Numbered from the stretch's first letter, positions 16,085 through 24,900 are shown. The stretch: 64,000 nt of DNA from Candidatus Gallacutalibacter stercoravium (GCA_018716975.1 DVJE01000030.1:30437-94436), one strand, 5' to 3'. Numbers and translations: made by a program. Notes: generated from the sequence alone by a model not told the origin.

Positions 16085-18322
16085 TTATTCTACATTGTCT
16101 TTTTGAATAAAGGTAACGGTAATAACTGTGCCTGGGCTCACCTCTGTCCCCTCCGATATGCTTTGTGACACCGATGTCAGCACTGCGTCTTCGGAATTGG
16201 CCGGGGCGGATATGCTAAAGTTTAGCCCCGCCGCTACCGCCTGTTGATTTGCCTGTGATAGCGTCAAGCCCACCAGGTTGGGCACTGTAACCTTTTCATT
16301 TTCTTCAATACCTTCTTCTGTATAAAGCACCACGCTACCCTCTTTGGGTATCGTAGCATCGGGATCCGGAATCTGTGAAAGCACGGTATCGCCCGATCCC
16401 TTTACCACTGCGGTAAGCCCTGCGTCGCTTAGCTTTTGCTGGGCTTCTTCCACCGTGTTACCTATGGTGTTGGGAGCGGTGGTATCCAGCTCGGCCCGCT
16501 CTGCATCGGTATACCGGCGTTCCACGCCCAAATAAGGCAATACGTTTTCCATTACTTTGCGGAAAGTGGGGGCCGCCACACCGCTGCCATAATAGCCGTT
16601 GGGGCCCTTCGGCGTATCATAAAACACCAGCATAACAACCTCGGGGTCATCCGCCGGGGCAAAACCGCAGTAAGAGGCAATGTAATCTTCGCCCGGACCG
16701 ATGGCGACCTCACCAATTTTTTCAGAGGTGCCTGTTTTACCCGCCACCCGGTAGCCGGGAATATAGCCGTTTTTACCTGAGCCCTGTATAGCGTTGGTTT
16801 CCAGCATGCTGCACAAACGCTGGGATGTTTCTTCCGATATCACCTGGCGCTTTACCGTATCGCCGGCTGTTTTTACAATATTGCCGTCGCTGTCTACTAT
16901 CTTATCCACAATGTGAGGCTGAACCAGCTTGCCTCCATTAGCCACAGCGGCCACTGCCGTAATCATTTGAATCGGGGTAACTTTTTCGCCTTGACCAAAG
17001 GATCCGATGGCCAGATCCAACTGGGTCATGCTGTCTTGATTAAAATAAATACTGTTGCTTTCACCGGGCAGGTCGATGCCGGTTTTTTGCAAAAAGCCAA
17101 ACGCTCCAAAATATTGGTTAAAGCGATCTATTCCTATGTTAAGCCCCAATTGCATAAATGCCGGGTTGCAAGAGTTGCATAGGGCTTGCAAAAAGGTTTG
17201 CTGGCCGTGCCCCGTGCGCACATGGCAGCCGATGGATTGCGCGTTTTCTACCGGCTTATAAGATCCGGAGCAATAGAAGGAGGACTCTTCATTTACCACG
17301 CCTTCCTCCAAACCCATGGCCGCCGTAATAATTTTAAATACAGAACCGGGCTGATAAGTATCGCTAACCGCTTTGTTACGCCACTGATATTGCAGCGCCT
17401 CATTGCGGGCTTCTGCCTGCTGATCCTCCGGCAATGTGGCGATTTCCGCCGCTTTCAGCTCATCCACAATGGTAAACGGATCATTGGGATCGTAATCGCC
17501 CTTTACTGCCAGACCCAATATTGCGCCGGTATCAACATCCATTACGATAGCGGTGGCCCGGTTCTTTACCTCGTTTTCTTCAATGCCTTCTTCAAGATAT
17601 TTCTCTAAAAAGTGCTGCACCACTTCATCAATGGTAAGAATCAGGTCGCAGCCGTCTTTCGGCTCTACCATCTGCTCATAATCATAAGGCATATCGGTGC
17701 CCAAGGCATTTTTGGCCGTGACCAACCGGCCGGGCGTGCCGGTTAGATATTCGTCGTATTGCGCTTCTAGGCCGTTTAGGCCTTGACCATCTTCACCGGT
17801 AAAACCCAGCACCGAGGCCAAAAAGTTACCGTAGGGATAATAGCGCTTGTAATCCTCGATCAACCGTATGCCGGAAGTGATGCCGTTTTCCTCTTTAAAT
17901 TGTAAAATTTGATCTTTCACGTCGCTCTCTACCCGTTTTTGGATAATCGTGTAGTAAGAGCTGGTATTTTCCGCTTTCTCGCGCAAATCAGCTTCATCCA
18001 GTGAGAGAATGGATGCCAGGCCGGTGATTACGGTTTCGCGCATAGCGGCATCGTCTTTTAAATATACCGGCTCCAACACCACCGTCCACACGTTGGCGCT
18101 TTCTGCCAACGGCTTATTATTACAATCTAAAATAGATCCTCTTTGCGCGTTAATCGTGGTGCTGGCCAGCTGGTTGCCCACCGCTGCTTTTTTTAATTCT
18201 TCGCTTTGCACCACTTGTAGCTGAAACAGCCGGGCAATCAGCACGCCGAACCCTACCACGACCAGGATGATTAACACTGCCAGAGACCGGCGCCACATCC
18301 TTACGGTTGTTCCTTTTGCCAT
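16085..18322 (-). CDS. PASTA-domain penicillin-binding transpeptidase (SpoVD/FtsI type)
   Basis: A class B penicillin-binding protein cross-links septal or spore peptidoglycan outside the membrane. One N-terminal helix (SLAVLIILVVVGFGVLIARL) is followed by the dimerisation domain starting at NAQRGSILD. The transpeptidase motifs are SVFK (in YQPGSVFKIITAAMG), SCN and KTGTSEK. Two PASTA repeats lie at the end, each with a TVPNLVG-like or NTIGNTVEEAQ start. The length of 745 residues fits SpoVD and PBP2B. In many Clostridia one such gene in this position serves division or sporulation; which one applies here is not decidable from sequence. Confidence 0.93.
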   Translation of the reverse strand: MAKGTTVRMWRRSLAVLIILVVVGFGVLIARLFQLQVVQSEELKKAAVGNQLASTTINAQRGSILDCNNKPLAESANVWTVVLEPVYLKDDAAMRETVITGLASILSLDEADLREKAENTSSYYTIIQKRVESDVKDQILQFKEENGITSGIRLIEDYKRYYPYGNFLASVLGFTGEDGQGLNGLEAQYDEYLTGTPGRLVTAKNALGTDMPYDYEQMVEPKDGCDLILTIDEVVQHFLEKYLEEGIEENEVKNRATAIVMDVDTGAILGLAVKGDYDPNDPFTIVDELKAAEIATLPEDQQAEARNEALQYQWRNKAVSDTYQPGSVFKIITAAMGLEEGVVNEESSFYCSGSYKPVENAQSIGCHVRTGHGQQTFLQALCNSCNPAFMQLGLNIGIDRFNQYFGAFGFLQKTGIDLPGESNSIYFNQDSMTQLDLAIGSFGQGEKVTPIQMITAVAAVANGGKLVQPHIVDKIVDSDGNIVKTAGDTVKRQVISEETSQRLCSMLETNAIQGSGKNGYIPGYRVAGKTGTSEKIGEVAIGPGEDYIASYCGFAPADDPEVVMLVFYDTPKGPNGYYGSGVAAPTFRKVMENVLPYLGVERRYTDAERAELDTTAPNTIGNTVEEAQQKLSDAGLTAVVKGSGDTVLSQIPDPDATIPKEGSVVLYTEEGIEENEKVTVPNLVGLTLSQANQQAVAAGLNFSISAPANSEDAVLTSVSQSISEGTEVSPGTVITVTFIQKDNVE

Positions 18323-18457
18323 TCTTCACAAACTCCTTCCCCTGGTTTATCACTGCGGCCGACTAAGCCATATAGCAAAATGAGAGTCAAGATCATCTCT
18401 CAACTCTCCGCATTCTCCCCATACTATATATGTGGCGCACCACCGGGTTATGCCAGT

Positions 18458-18958
18458 TTACGGCAGCAAGCCCGACAGCATGTCCGATAGCTTATCCAAA
18501 AAAGAGCGTTGCTCCTCCGTCTCAACAACCTCCTCTTTATCCCCCTCTGATAATTGGATGTAGTGAATTTGAGACGCTTCGGTTTTGGTCATTCCCAAAG
18601 TGTTTTGCGCGTACTCCTCAACTTCACGCAATGACAACTTTGCTTCTACCTTCATCTCTAACTGTGTGGTGATACTTTTGCTTTCTTCCAGCTGTTTATT
18701 TGCCGCATTAATCTGTTCTGTCAGCTCTGTTAAGCGAACCTGGCTGTATATCATCGTTGCCAGCACCGAAGCTGTAATGGCAAACAGCAAAAAGGTTGCT
18801 ATCACCGTGGTGGGCCTATAATGCTTACGGCGGTTAATTTCCAGCTGCTCTTCGGGAATACGGATGATATTCTTTTTTTTACCGGGCCGCTGTTTGGGAG
18901 CAGCCGAGGACTCGAACAACGAAAAGTCATACGCCGTATTCCTGTTTGAAGCCGCCAA
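18458..18958 (-). CDS. ftsL: FtsL/DivIC-like septum protein
   Basis: The small bitopic protein has a cytoplasmic tail of about 55 residues, basic towards its end (RPGKKKNIIRI, EINRRKHYRP). One membrane helix follows (TTVIATFLLFAITASVLATMIY). A coiled coil is next, with Leu spacing in VRLTELTEQINAANKQLEE, then the FtsL-like ending SLREVEEYAQNTLGMTK. An acidic tail closes the protein. The start was set at a TTG eight bases after AGGAG because the in-frame GTG overlaps that site. It lies between rsmH and the transpeptidase gene, the classical ftsL position. Confidence 0.85.
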   Translation of the reverse strand: MAASNRNTAYDFSLFESSAAPKQRPGKKKNIIRIPEEQLEINRRKHYRPTTVIATFLLFAITASVLATMIYSQVRLTELTEQINAANKQLEESKSITTQLEMKVEAKLSLREVEEYAQNTLGMTKTEASQIHYIQLSEGDKEEVVETEEQRSFLDKLSDMLSGLLP

Positions 18959-18985
18959 TCTTAACACTCCTATCTTTTTCTAGTA

Positions 18986-19957
18986 TCATGATTCTTTCGT
19001 TTCATTTATTTCAGATGAAATATTCGGCAATTCTTTGTCTTTTATGCAAACACGAAGTTTCGCACTGCGGCTGCGCGGGTTTTCACGCAGCTCCTTTTCC
19101 CCAGCTTCTATTGGCTTACGATGCAACAAATGAGCGCTGGGCGTTTTACCACATACGCAAACAGGAAAATCCGGCGGGCAAGTGCAACCTTTGCACCACT
19201 CCGCCATTCTTTGCTTTACCATACGATCTTCTAAGGAATGAAAGGTAATCACCGCCAACCTACCGCCGGGCTTGAGCACGGTAAAAGCGGCGTCTAGCCC
19301 TTCTGAAAGCCTGTCTAGCTCGCCATTTACTGCGATACGCAGCGCTTGAAAAGTTTTACGCGCAGGGTGCCCATCTCTGCGCACGGCTGCGGGAACCGCC
19401 TCTTTTATAATCTCGGCCAACCTTCCTGTGGTGGCAATGGGTTGATCTTGCCTGGCGGCCACAATAGCCTGCGCAATACGGCGGGCACACTTTTCTTCAC
19501 CGTATGTAGCAATAATCCGGGCCAACTCTTGTTGGCTTAGGGTGTTGACCAAATCACTGGCAGAGGGCCCCGTTTGGCTCATACGCATATCTAAAGGGGC
19601 ATCGTGATGATAGGAAAACCCCCTCTGAGGTGTATCTAATTGATGAGAAGACACGCCAATATCCAACAAAACCCCGTCTGCCTGGCCCAGCCCCAAGTGA
19701 GTGACCACTTGCTCCATTTGACTGAAATTCGACTGATAAACAATGCTGCAGGTATAATCTTTCAGCCGAGAACTTGCCTCTGCAATGGCATCGGGATCTT
19801 GATCAATGGAGAGCAGCCGGCCCGTTTGTAACCGCTGGGCGATCCCCTCGGAATGGCCGCCGCCCCCTGCTGTGCCATCTATATAGAAGCCATCTGGCTT
19901 TATTGCCAACGCCTCCATCACCTCGTCAAATAAGACAGGCTTGTGGTATTGAGGCAC
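18986..19957 (-). CDS. rsmH: 16S rRNA (cytosine1402-N4)-methyltransferase
   Basis: RsmH methylates C1402 in the decoding centre of 16S rRNA. The SAM motif is DGTAGGGGHSEGI, followed by LLSIDQDPDA and the ADGVLLDIGVSSHQLD block. The inserted helical domain is next, then AVITFHSLEDRMVKQRM near the end. CTCPPDFPVCVCG is a Cys-rich stretch common in this family. The preferred start is the GTG giving MPQYHKPVLFDEV, nine bases from AAAGG; longer forms are possible. It follows mraZ at 16 bases, as in most dcw clusters. Confidence 0.96.
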   Translation of the reverse strand: MPQYHKPVLFDEVMEALAIKPDGFYIDGTAGGGGHSEGIAQRLQTGRLLSIDQDPDAIAEASSRLKDYTCSIVYQSNFSQMEQVVTHLGLGQADGVLLDIGVSSHQLDTPQRGFSYHHDAPLDMRMSQTGPSASDLVNTLSQQELARIIATYGEEKCARRIAQAIVAARQDQPIATTGRLAEIIKEAVPAAVRRDGHPARKTFQALRIAVNGELDRLSEGLDAAFTVLKPGGRLAVITFHSLEDRMVKQRMAEWCKGCTCPPDFPVCVCGKTPSAHLLHRKPIEAGEKELRENPRSRSAKLRVCIKDKELPNISSEINETKES

Positions 19958-19973
19958 ATCAGCCACCCTTTCC

Positions 19974-20393
19974 CTACAAATCCAACTCGTCCATTGCTTC
20001 TGCAATGCTTTCTTCCGTTAATTCAGAATTAAAACGGTTCCAACGTTCAGAATCCCAAATTTCGGCGCGCCCAGACGTGCCGATAAAGGTAACGTCTTTG
20101 CTCAACCCTGCGTAATCCCGCAGTTTTTGCGGCAAAAGAATGCGGCCTTGCTTATCGGTTTCCACTTCGGCAGCGCCAGAGAAGAAAAAACGTTGTAAGC
20201 CGCGCGCCTTAGAGATGGGCATGTTTTGCACCTTTTGCTCTAACGCAGCCCATTGCGACGGCGACAATACAAACAGGCAGCCATCCAGGCCCTTGGTTAC
20301 ATAGAACACATCGCCCAGATCTTCCCGAAATTTAGCCGGGACGATAACGCGCCCTTTTGCATCGATATTATGTTGGTACTCACCGATCAACAT
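19974..20393 (-). CDS. mraZ: MraZ transcriptional regulator of the division cluster
   Basis: MraZ is an AbrB-like DNA-binding protein that binds direct repeats in front of its own operon. Two tandem SpoVT/AbrB-like modules are visible: GEYQHNIDAKGRVIVPAKFRE near the N-terminus, and EVETDKQGRILLPQKLRDY in the second half. At about 139 residues its length is typical. The start was taken as the ATG giving MLIGEYQHN; an in-frame GTG lies three codons earlier, and neither has a strong ribosome site. It heads the cluster, and matching direct repeats lie just upstream. Confidence 0.96.
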   Translation of the reverse strand: MLIGEYQHNIDAKGRVIVPAKFREDLGDVFYVTKGLDGCLFVLSPSQWAALEQKVQNMPISKARGLQRFFFSGAAEVETDKQGRILLPQKLRDYAGLSKDVTFIGTSGRAEIWDSERWNRFNSELTEESIAEAMDELDL

Positions 20394-20426
20394 AACCGCC
20401 ACTTACAGGGCCAACTCGGTAAAAAG

Positions 20427-20466
20427 CACCCACTTTCTACTACTTAGCCCCACCTTTCACCACTAT
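20427..20466 (-). promoter_or_regulatory. MraZ operator: four direct repeats of 10 bases
   Basis: Reading the minus strand toward mraZ, four consecutive 10-base units are ATAGTGGTGA, AAGGTGGGGC, TAAGTAGTAG and AAAGTGGGTG. Each fits the known MraZ box, AAAGTGG-like cores repeated every ten bases. The block lies between the -10 box and the mraZ start. The periodicity is seen directly; the match to MraZ boxes is from established knowledge. Confidence 0.8.
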
Positions 20467-20473
20467 TGTTTTG

Positions 20474-20502
20474 ATTATAAGGCAAGCGACTCAAAAAAGC
20501 AA
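20474..20502 (-). promoter_or_regulatory. promoter of the mraZ-ftsZ cluster
   Basis: TATAAT lies 17 bases from a weak TTGCTT on the minus strand. Transcription would start about where the MraZ repeats begin, so bound MraZ would block initiation. The remaining upstream bases up to 20726 are AT-rich and show no gene. Confidence 0.55.
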
Positions 20503-20726
20503 GCAGTTTTTCTATTTTTATCCAGTTAAGATTTGGTAATTTTACCCTATTTATTTACCTATTTTTACAATTTTCCTTACTTATTTTTGTTATCATTCTG
20601 CTAATTTTACTAAAAATAAAACAAAGCTTCACCATAAAGGATATGATTGTCACAATTTCTGTGAGACCGAAAAACTCTTTATCGTCCTATAGCTTTATAG
20701 AGTCGTCCCTCCCAAAAAATGGCATG

Positions 20727-20754
20727 AAAAAAGCCTGCGCGATACGCAGGCTTT
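20727..20754 (-). terminator. terminator after the coiled-coil gene
   Basis: AAAGCCTGCG and CGCAGGCTTT form a perfect stem around a four-base loop. It is followed on the minus strand by six T, about 47 bases past the stop of the preceding gene. Confidence 0.88.
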
Positions 20755-20800
20755 AAAAGAACGATGAAAATAAAATGAGAGCAAAAGCAAACTTGCGGCT

Positions 20801-21268
20801 TTATTGCCCCGCCCCAGAGCGCTGAGAAGCTTTGATATTTTGCCTGGTTTTACGAAGCTCGGCCAAATTAGCCGTCATCTGCTCATCGGTGCGTTTCATA
20901 AGATCATCCACATAGTCGTTGGCGGCACGGCGCATTTCCCTAGCTTTTGATTGCGCCTGGGTTAACAAATCATTGGCTTTTGCTTGGGCTTGCCGCACTA
21001 TTTCATTTTGATTTACCATCACCTTAACGCGTTCTTCGGCTACACGCACCACTGTTTCCGCTTCTCGCTTAGCGTCATTGATAATTTGGGTTCGGTCGGC
21101 TACAATCGCTTTTGCCTGCCGTATTTCTTGCGGGAAATTCTCGCGGATTTCATCTAAAATCTCACGCATACGTTCCGCATCGATAACGGTACGGCCTCCG
21201 CTCAAGGGCAAGCTCCAGGATTTCTCAAGCATTTCATCCAATTCGTCAATCAATTCGTCTACATTCAT
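20801..21268 (-). CDS. coiled-coil protein of unknown function, DivIVA or ATP synthase b-like
   Basis: The 155-residue acidic and basic helical protein has no membrane segment. It starts MNVDELIDELDEMLEKSW. A long heptad-like region with many Ala, Gln, Arg and Glu follows (KREAETVVRVAEERVKVMVN, QAQAKANDLLTQAQSKA). Such proteins are often named ATPase-like or DivIVA-like because of composition alone. A gene of this kind next to coaD is, from memory, common in Clostridia. It begins five bases after coaD, so both probably share a transcript. I cannot assign a function. Confidence 0.85.
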   Translation of the reverse strand: MNVDELIDELDEMLEKSWSLPLSGGRTVIDAERMREILDEIRENFPQEIRQAKAIVADRTQIINDAKREAETVVRVAEERVKVMVNQNEIVRQAQAKANDLLTQAQSKAREMRRAANDYVDDLMKRTDEQMTANLAELRKTRQNIKASQRSGAGQ

Positions 21269-21273
21269 GCTAT

Positions 21274-21759
21274 TTACACTCCTTTACAAAGCCGGTCCTT
21301 AATATCCTCCAGAATACATTCCGGTACAAAATTAGAAATATCGCCGCCGAACTGAGCAACCTGCTTTACAATACTGGAGCTTAAATACATATTCTCCGCC
21401 GTCGTGGTTAAAAACACGGTCTCCAGCTCGGGGTTCAGCTTCTTATTGGTTAAAGCCATTTGGAACTCATATTCAAAGTCAGAAACCGCCCGCAGGCCCT
21501 TTACTATCGCAGTTGCGTTGCGTTCCCGGGCATAATCGGCCAGCAACCCGTCAAACCCCACAATTTCTATCTTGGGCATTCCTTTTAACGCACGGGTTAG
21601 CAGCCCTTCCCGTTCCTCCAGCGTAAAAGCGGGATGTTTCGAGGGGTTTACCATCACCGCCACAATCACATGGTCAAACATTTTAACCGCACGGCGGATA
21701 ATATCTACATGCCCCACAGTTACCGGATCAAAACTACCTGGGCAAATTGCTATTTTCAT
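21274..21759 (-). CDS. coaD: phosphopantetheine adenylyltransferase
   Basis: CoaD transfers AMP from ATP to 4'-phosphopantetheine, the penultimate step of coenzyme A synthesis. The nucleotidyltransferase motif is GSFDPVTVGHVDII at residues 8-21. KGLRAVSDFEYEFQMALTNK and NMYLSSSIVKQVAQFGG are characteristic of the family. The length of 161 residues is standard. The ATG follows AAGGGG by about ten bases. It lies between rsmD and the coiled-coil gene, all on the minus strand; rsmD-coaD pairs are very common in Firmicutes. Confidence 0.97.
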   Translation of the reverse strand: MKIAICPGSFDPVTVGHVDIIRRAVKMFDHVIVAVMVNPSKHPAFTLEEREGLLTRALKGMPKIEIVGFDGLLADYARERNATAIVKGLRAVSDFEYEFQMALTNKKLNPELETVFLTTTAENMYLSSSIVKQVAQFGGDISNFVPECILEDIKDRLCKGV

Positions 21760-21821
21760 ACTGTTCTATCCCCTTCACACCTAGGGCGCGCTGCGCCTTT
21801 CCCGTTTTTCACCTAACGATG

Positions 21822-22367
21822 TTAAGCCATATCTTGATGACAATATGCTGTTATCATAATCCGGCCATACCGGTATTGCTTTCGCATGATAAATGCTCCC
21901 ACCTGTTGCGGCATAGCTTCTGTTGCGGGATGCTCGCATAAGATTGTGCCGCCCGGATTCATCAATTTTTCCACCCCGGGTAAGGCCTGCTGAAGCACCC
22001 CGGTTTGATAGGGCGGGTCCAAAAAAGCCAAATCAAACGCCTGGTTCTTTTGCGCCAAAAAAGAAGCATAATCCATCTGCAGCACCTTGGCGTTTTTATC
22101 CAGCCCCGTTGCCTGTAAATTACGCTTCACCTGTTCTACAGATTCCCGGCGCACATCCACAAACACGGCTTGCGCTGCGCCCCGGCTGAGTGCCTCAATG
22201 CCCATTTGGCCGGAACCGGCGAATAGATCCAAAAAGCGGCGGCCCTCCAGCTGAAATTGTATTATGCTAAATACCGCCTCTTTCACTCGTTCTGCAGTGG
22301 GGCGAACTTCCTCACCAGGCAGAGCGTTTAAACGCTTTCCCCTGGCAATCCCTGTAATAACGCGCAT
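21822..22367 (-). CDS. rsmD: 16S rRNA (guanine966-N2)-methyltransferase
   Basis: RsmD methylates G966 of 16S rRNA. The start is MRVITGIARGKRLNALPG, with VRPTAERVKEAVFSII after it. The SAM-binding motif is LDLFAGSGQMGIEALSRGA and the catalytic motif is FLDPPYQTG. The length of about 181 residues is usual. The start was moved six codons into the frame because AAAGGAA lies eight bases before that ATG. It is followed by coaD after about 60 bases and preceded by uvrC at about 75 bases. Confidence 0.96.
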   Translation of the reverse strand: MRVITGIARGKRLNALPGEEVRPTAERVKEAVFSIIQFQLEGRRFLDLFAGSGQMGIEALSRGAAQAVFVDVRRESVEQVKRNLQATGLDKNAKVLQMDYASFLAQKNQAFDLAFLDPPYQTGVLQQALPGVEKLMNPGGTILCEHPATEAMPQQVGAFIMRKQYRYGRIMITAYCHQDMA

Positions 22368-22442
22368 AGCGTACGTTCCTTTCAAAAGCGAGATTGAAAA
22401 AGCTTTTTTTATTATCCCATTTCACCCGCACGGTGTCAACCT

Positions 22443-24311
22443 TCAGATCTGCTCCTTTGCGGGAAGTTCATCCGGATGAAAAAAGCGATAAATCGCCTGC
22501 GCTGCGGGTTTTGTAATGCCGGGCGCCTTTTCCAATTCCTCCTGCGAAGCAGTGGAAACAGCCCCTATGGTCTGAAAATGCTTCAGCAGGGCTTTGGCCC
22601 TGGCCGGCCCTACCCCTGGGATAGAAATTAAAGTAGAAGAGATGGCCTTCTTTTTGCGGGTTTGCCGATGGTAGCCTATGGCAAAACGGTGCACCTCTTC
22701 TTGGATATTCGAAACCAAAGTAAAAGCCTGCCGGTTTGCATGTATGGCAATCTCGCCGCCATCTTTGGCAATTGCGCGCGTGCGGTGTTTATCATCCTTT
22801 ACCATGCCGTAAAGGGGAATAGACAACCCGTATGCCTCCAATACCGGCCTAACGGCGGCCACGTGGCCCTTACCGCCATCCAATAAAATCAAATCCGGCA
22901 GTCTGCCGAACCCCTCTCCGCTATCTTTGCATTTTTCATACTCTGCCAACCTGCGGGAAATTACCTCCTGCATCGAAGCATAGTCGTCCTGCCCTTCAAA
23001 ACCTTTTATTTTAAATTTGCGGTAGGCCGACTTCAGCGGGCGGCCGTTTTCAAAAACCACCATGCCTGCCACATTATCGCTGCCGCCTAAGTTGGAAATA
23101 TCGTACGATTCGATATACGCAGGGGGATGGCTGAGCCCCAGAAGTCTAGCCAGCTCGTCCAAAGCCGACATCTCTTTGCCCGTTCTTCCTGAATTAAGAG
23201 CCAACCTATCTGCCGCGTTTTTGCGGCACATCTGCACCAATTGCAGCTGATCTCCTCTTTGCGGCACCACAATACGCACGCTGCGCCCAGCCTTTTTACC
23301 CAGCCAGCTACGCAGGGCGTCCATGCTATCCACCGGCCCATCCAGCGCAATCTGTGGCGGCACATGATCCCGCATGGAATAATATTGCTGTAAAAATTCC
23401 ATGCGGGCGTTGGCGGCATCCCCCACATCACCCAACAAAAAGTCCTCTTTGTCATACAGCCTGCCGCCGGAAAAGCGCAAAACCGAAAAGCAGGCCCGGT
23501 TAGGCCCTTGCGCCAGCGCCACCACATCCTGCTCTTTTACCCGTGCAGAAACCACTTTTTGCTTATCGCCAACCCGGCGCACCGCCGTAATACGATCGCG
23601 GATCCGGGCAGCTTTTTCAAAATTCAACTCTTCTGCCGCCTGCTGCATCTGCTGGGTCATCTCTTTAATAGAGGCCATGCTGCCTCCCCGCAGAAAACCC
23701 AAAGCTTCGTTTACCACTTCTTCATACTCTTCTAACGGCATTTTTCCCCTGCAAGGGGCGCAGCACTGCTTAATATAAAAATTCAAGCACGGCCTACCCT
23801 TGCCAATATCTTGCGGAAAACGCCGGTTACAGGTAGGCAGGCGAAACAGCTTTTGCACCTCATCCACCGATTCGGTAACCGCCCAAGAGCTGGTATACGG
23901 CCCCAAATATTCGGCACCATCGTCTAACTTTTGCCTGGCCGCCGAGATGCGCCGCCAAGGCCCTTGGGTAACCCTAATATAGTTAAAGCCTTTATCATCT
24001 TTGAGCAAGATGTTATATTTTGGCCGGTGCTGCTTAATGAGGCTGCACTCCAGCACAAAGGCCTCAAACTCGCTGTCGGTCAAGATATATTCAAAGTCAT
24101 CCACATGGGCCACCATTTGCCTGACTTTTTCTAAATGATTTTTTTGTGAACCGAAATATTGGCTTACCCGGTTTTTCAGCGCCTTCGCCTTGCCAATGTA
24201 AATAATCTTGCGGCTTTTATCACGCATGATATATACCCCTGGCGTCAACGGCAACTGCATCGCCTTGGCGCGCAATTGGCGAAGTTTCTCATTGCCTTGC
24301 AAAGTTTCCAT
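22443..24311 (-). CDS. uvrC: excinuclease ABC subunit C
   Basis: UvrC makes both incisions in nucleotide excision repair after UvrA and UvrB find the lesion. The N-terminal GIY-YIG nuclease domain starts at PGVYIMRDKSRKIIYIGKAK. A Cys cluster is near residue 150-170 (CNRRFP, CLNFYIKQCCAPC). The UVR helix pair is at FEKAARIRDRI. The RNase H-like nuclease has SYDISNLGGSD and ILLDGGKGHV, and a helix-hairpin-helix pair closes the protein (ISIPGVGPARAKALL). The ATG was chosen for the AAAGGGGGG site before it. A gap of 92 bases separates it from HPr. Confidence 0.97.
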   Translation of the reverse strand: METLQGNEKLRQLRAKAMQLPLTPGVYIMRDKSRKIIYIGKAKALKNRVSQYFGSQKNHLEKVRQMVAHVDDFEYILTDSEFEAFVLECSLIKQHRPKYNILLKDDKGFNYIRVTQGPWRRISAARQKLDDGAEYLGPYTSSWAVTESVDEVQKLFRLPTCNRRFPQDIGKGRPCLNFYIKQCCAPCRGKMPLEEYEEVVNEALGFLRGGSMASIKEMTQQMQQAAEELNFEKAARIRDRITAVRRVGDKQKVVSARVKEQDVVALAQGPNRACFSVLRFSGGRLYDKEDFLLGDVGDAANARMEFLQQYYSMRDHVPPQIALDGPVDSMDALRSWLGKKAGRSVRIVVPQRGDQLQLVQMCRKNAADRLALNSGRTGKEMSALDELARLLGLSHPPAYIESYDISNLGGSDNVAGMVVFENGRPLKSAYRKFKIKGFEGQDDYASMQEVISRRLAEYEKCKDSGEGFGRLPDLILLDGGKGHVAAVRPVLEAYGLSIPLYGMVKDDKHRTRAIAKDGGEIAIHANRQAFTLVSNIQEEVHRFAIGYHRQTRKKKAISSTLISIPGVGPARAKALLKHFQTIGAVSTASQEELEKAPGITKPAAQAIYRFFHPDELPAKEQI

Positions 24312-24364
24312 TTCTGCCCCCCTTTCTTTAGAATCGTATTCCCCGGTAAACACCGCTTTTTATG

Positions 24365-24390
24365 AAAAAAGCACCGCCCATCGGCGGTGC
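24365..24390 (-). terminator. terminator of the HPr gene
   Basis: GCACCGCC and GGCGGTGC pair around a four-base loop, followed on the minus strand by six T. It lies 14 bases past the stop of the HPr gene and before uvrC. Confidence 0.9.
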
Positions 24391-24403
24391 TGAGGCTTTT
24401 TGC

Positions 24404-24667
24404 TTACTCCGCAAAACCGGACTGTACCAGCTTAACCAAGCTTTCAACAGACTCCTCTTCATCGGGGCCGTCTGCGATAATGCGGATAGTAGTGCCACCT
24501 ACGATACCCAGCGAAAGAACACCCAAAAGGCTTTTAGCGTTAACCCGTCTCTCTTCTTTTTCTACCCAAATAGAAGACTTAAATTCATTGGCCTTTTGAA
24601 TAAAGAAGGTAGCCGGACGAGCATGCAGACCAACCTGATTCTGCACCATAACATCTTTTACAAACAT
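24404..24667 (-). CDS. ptsH: HPr-family phosphocarrier protein
   Basis: HPr carries phosphate from enzyme I to the sugar-specific EII proteins, and in Firmicutes is a regulator when phosphorylated on Ser46. The active-site His15 is in VGLHARPA. The regulatory Ser46 is in NAKSLLGVLSLG. At 87 residues it has the normal size. The ATG follows GGAGAGGG by nine bases. The gene has its own strong promoter and terminator, so it is monocistronic. No PTS genes are in the window. A Crh-type role is less likely because His15 is present. Confidence 0.93.
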   Translation of the reverse strand: MFVKDVMVQNQVGLHARPATFFIQKANEFKSSIWVEKEERRVNAKSLLGVLSLGIVGGTTIRIIADGPDEEESVESLVKLVQSGFAE

Positions 24668-24746
24668 TGTAAAACCCTCTCCTACACAAAAATCTTGTGG
24701 CCATCGCAATGTGCCATTGTTCTTAGTGATCTTTTAAGATAAAAGT

Positions 24747-24775
24747 ATTATATCCACAAAAAACCCTACAGTCAA
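24747..24775 (-). promoter_or_regulatory. strong promoter of the HPr gene
   Basis: TTGACT, a 17-base spacer and TATAAT lie on the minus strand, about 80 bases before the HPr start. Confidence 0.85.
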
Positions 24776-24850
24776 CTAAAACCGCCATTTTTGGATTGAT
24801 GAACGATATCGATCCGTACGTGCCCTTTTGTATTTGTGCACATTACCACT

Positions 24851-24900
24851 ATTGTTGAAAACTTTTGTTAGGTAACGATAGTGCCATTGTTTTCAACAAT
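24851..24900. repeat. 12-base inverted repeat upstream of the HPr promoter
   Basis: ATTGTTGAAAAC (24851-24862) and GTTTTCAACAAT (24889-24900) are perfect arms with a 26-base spacer. A second pair, CACTAT and ATAGTG, overlaps the first arm, giving alternative folds. It lies in the 400-base gap between trmD and HPr, about 75 bases upstream of the HPr -35 box. It lacks a T run on either side, so it is not a classical terminator. Nothing else recognisable is in the gap apart from the HPr promoter. Confidence 0.6.
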
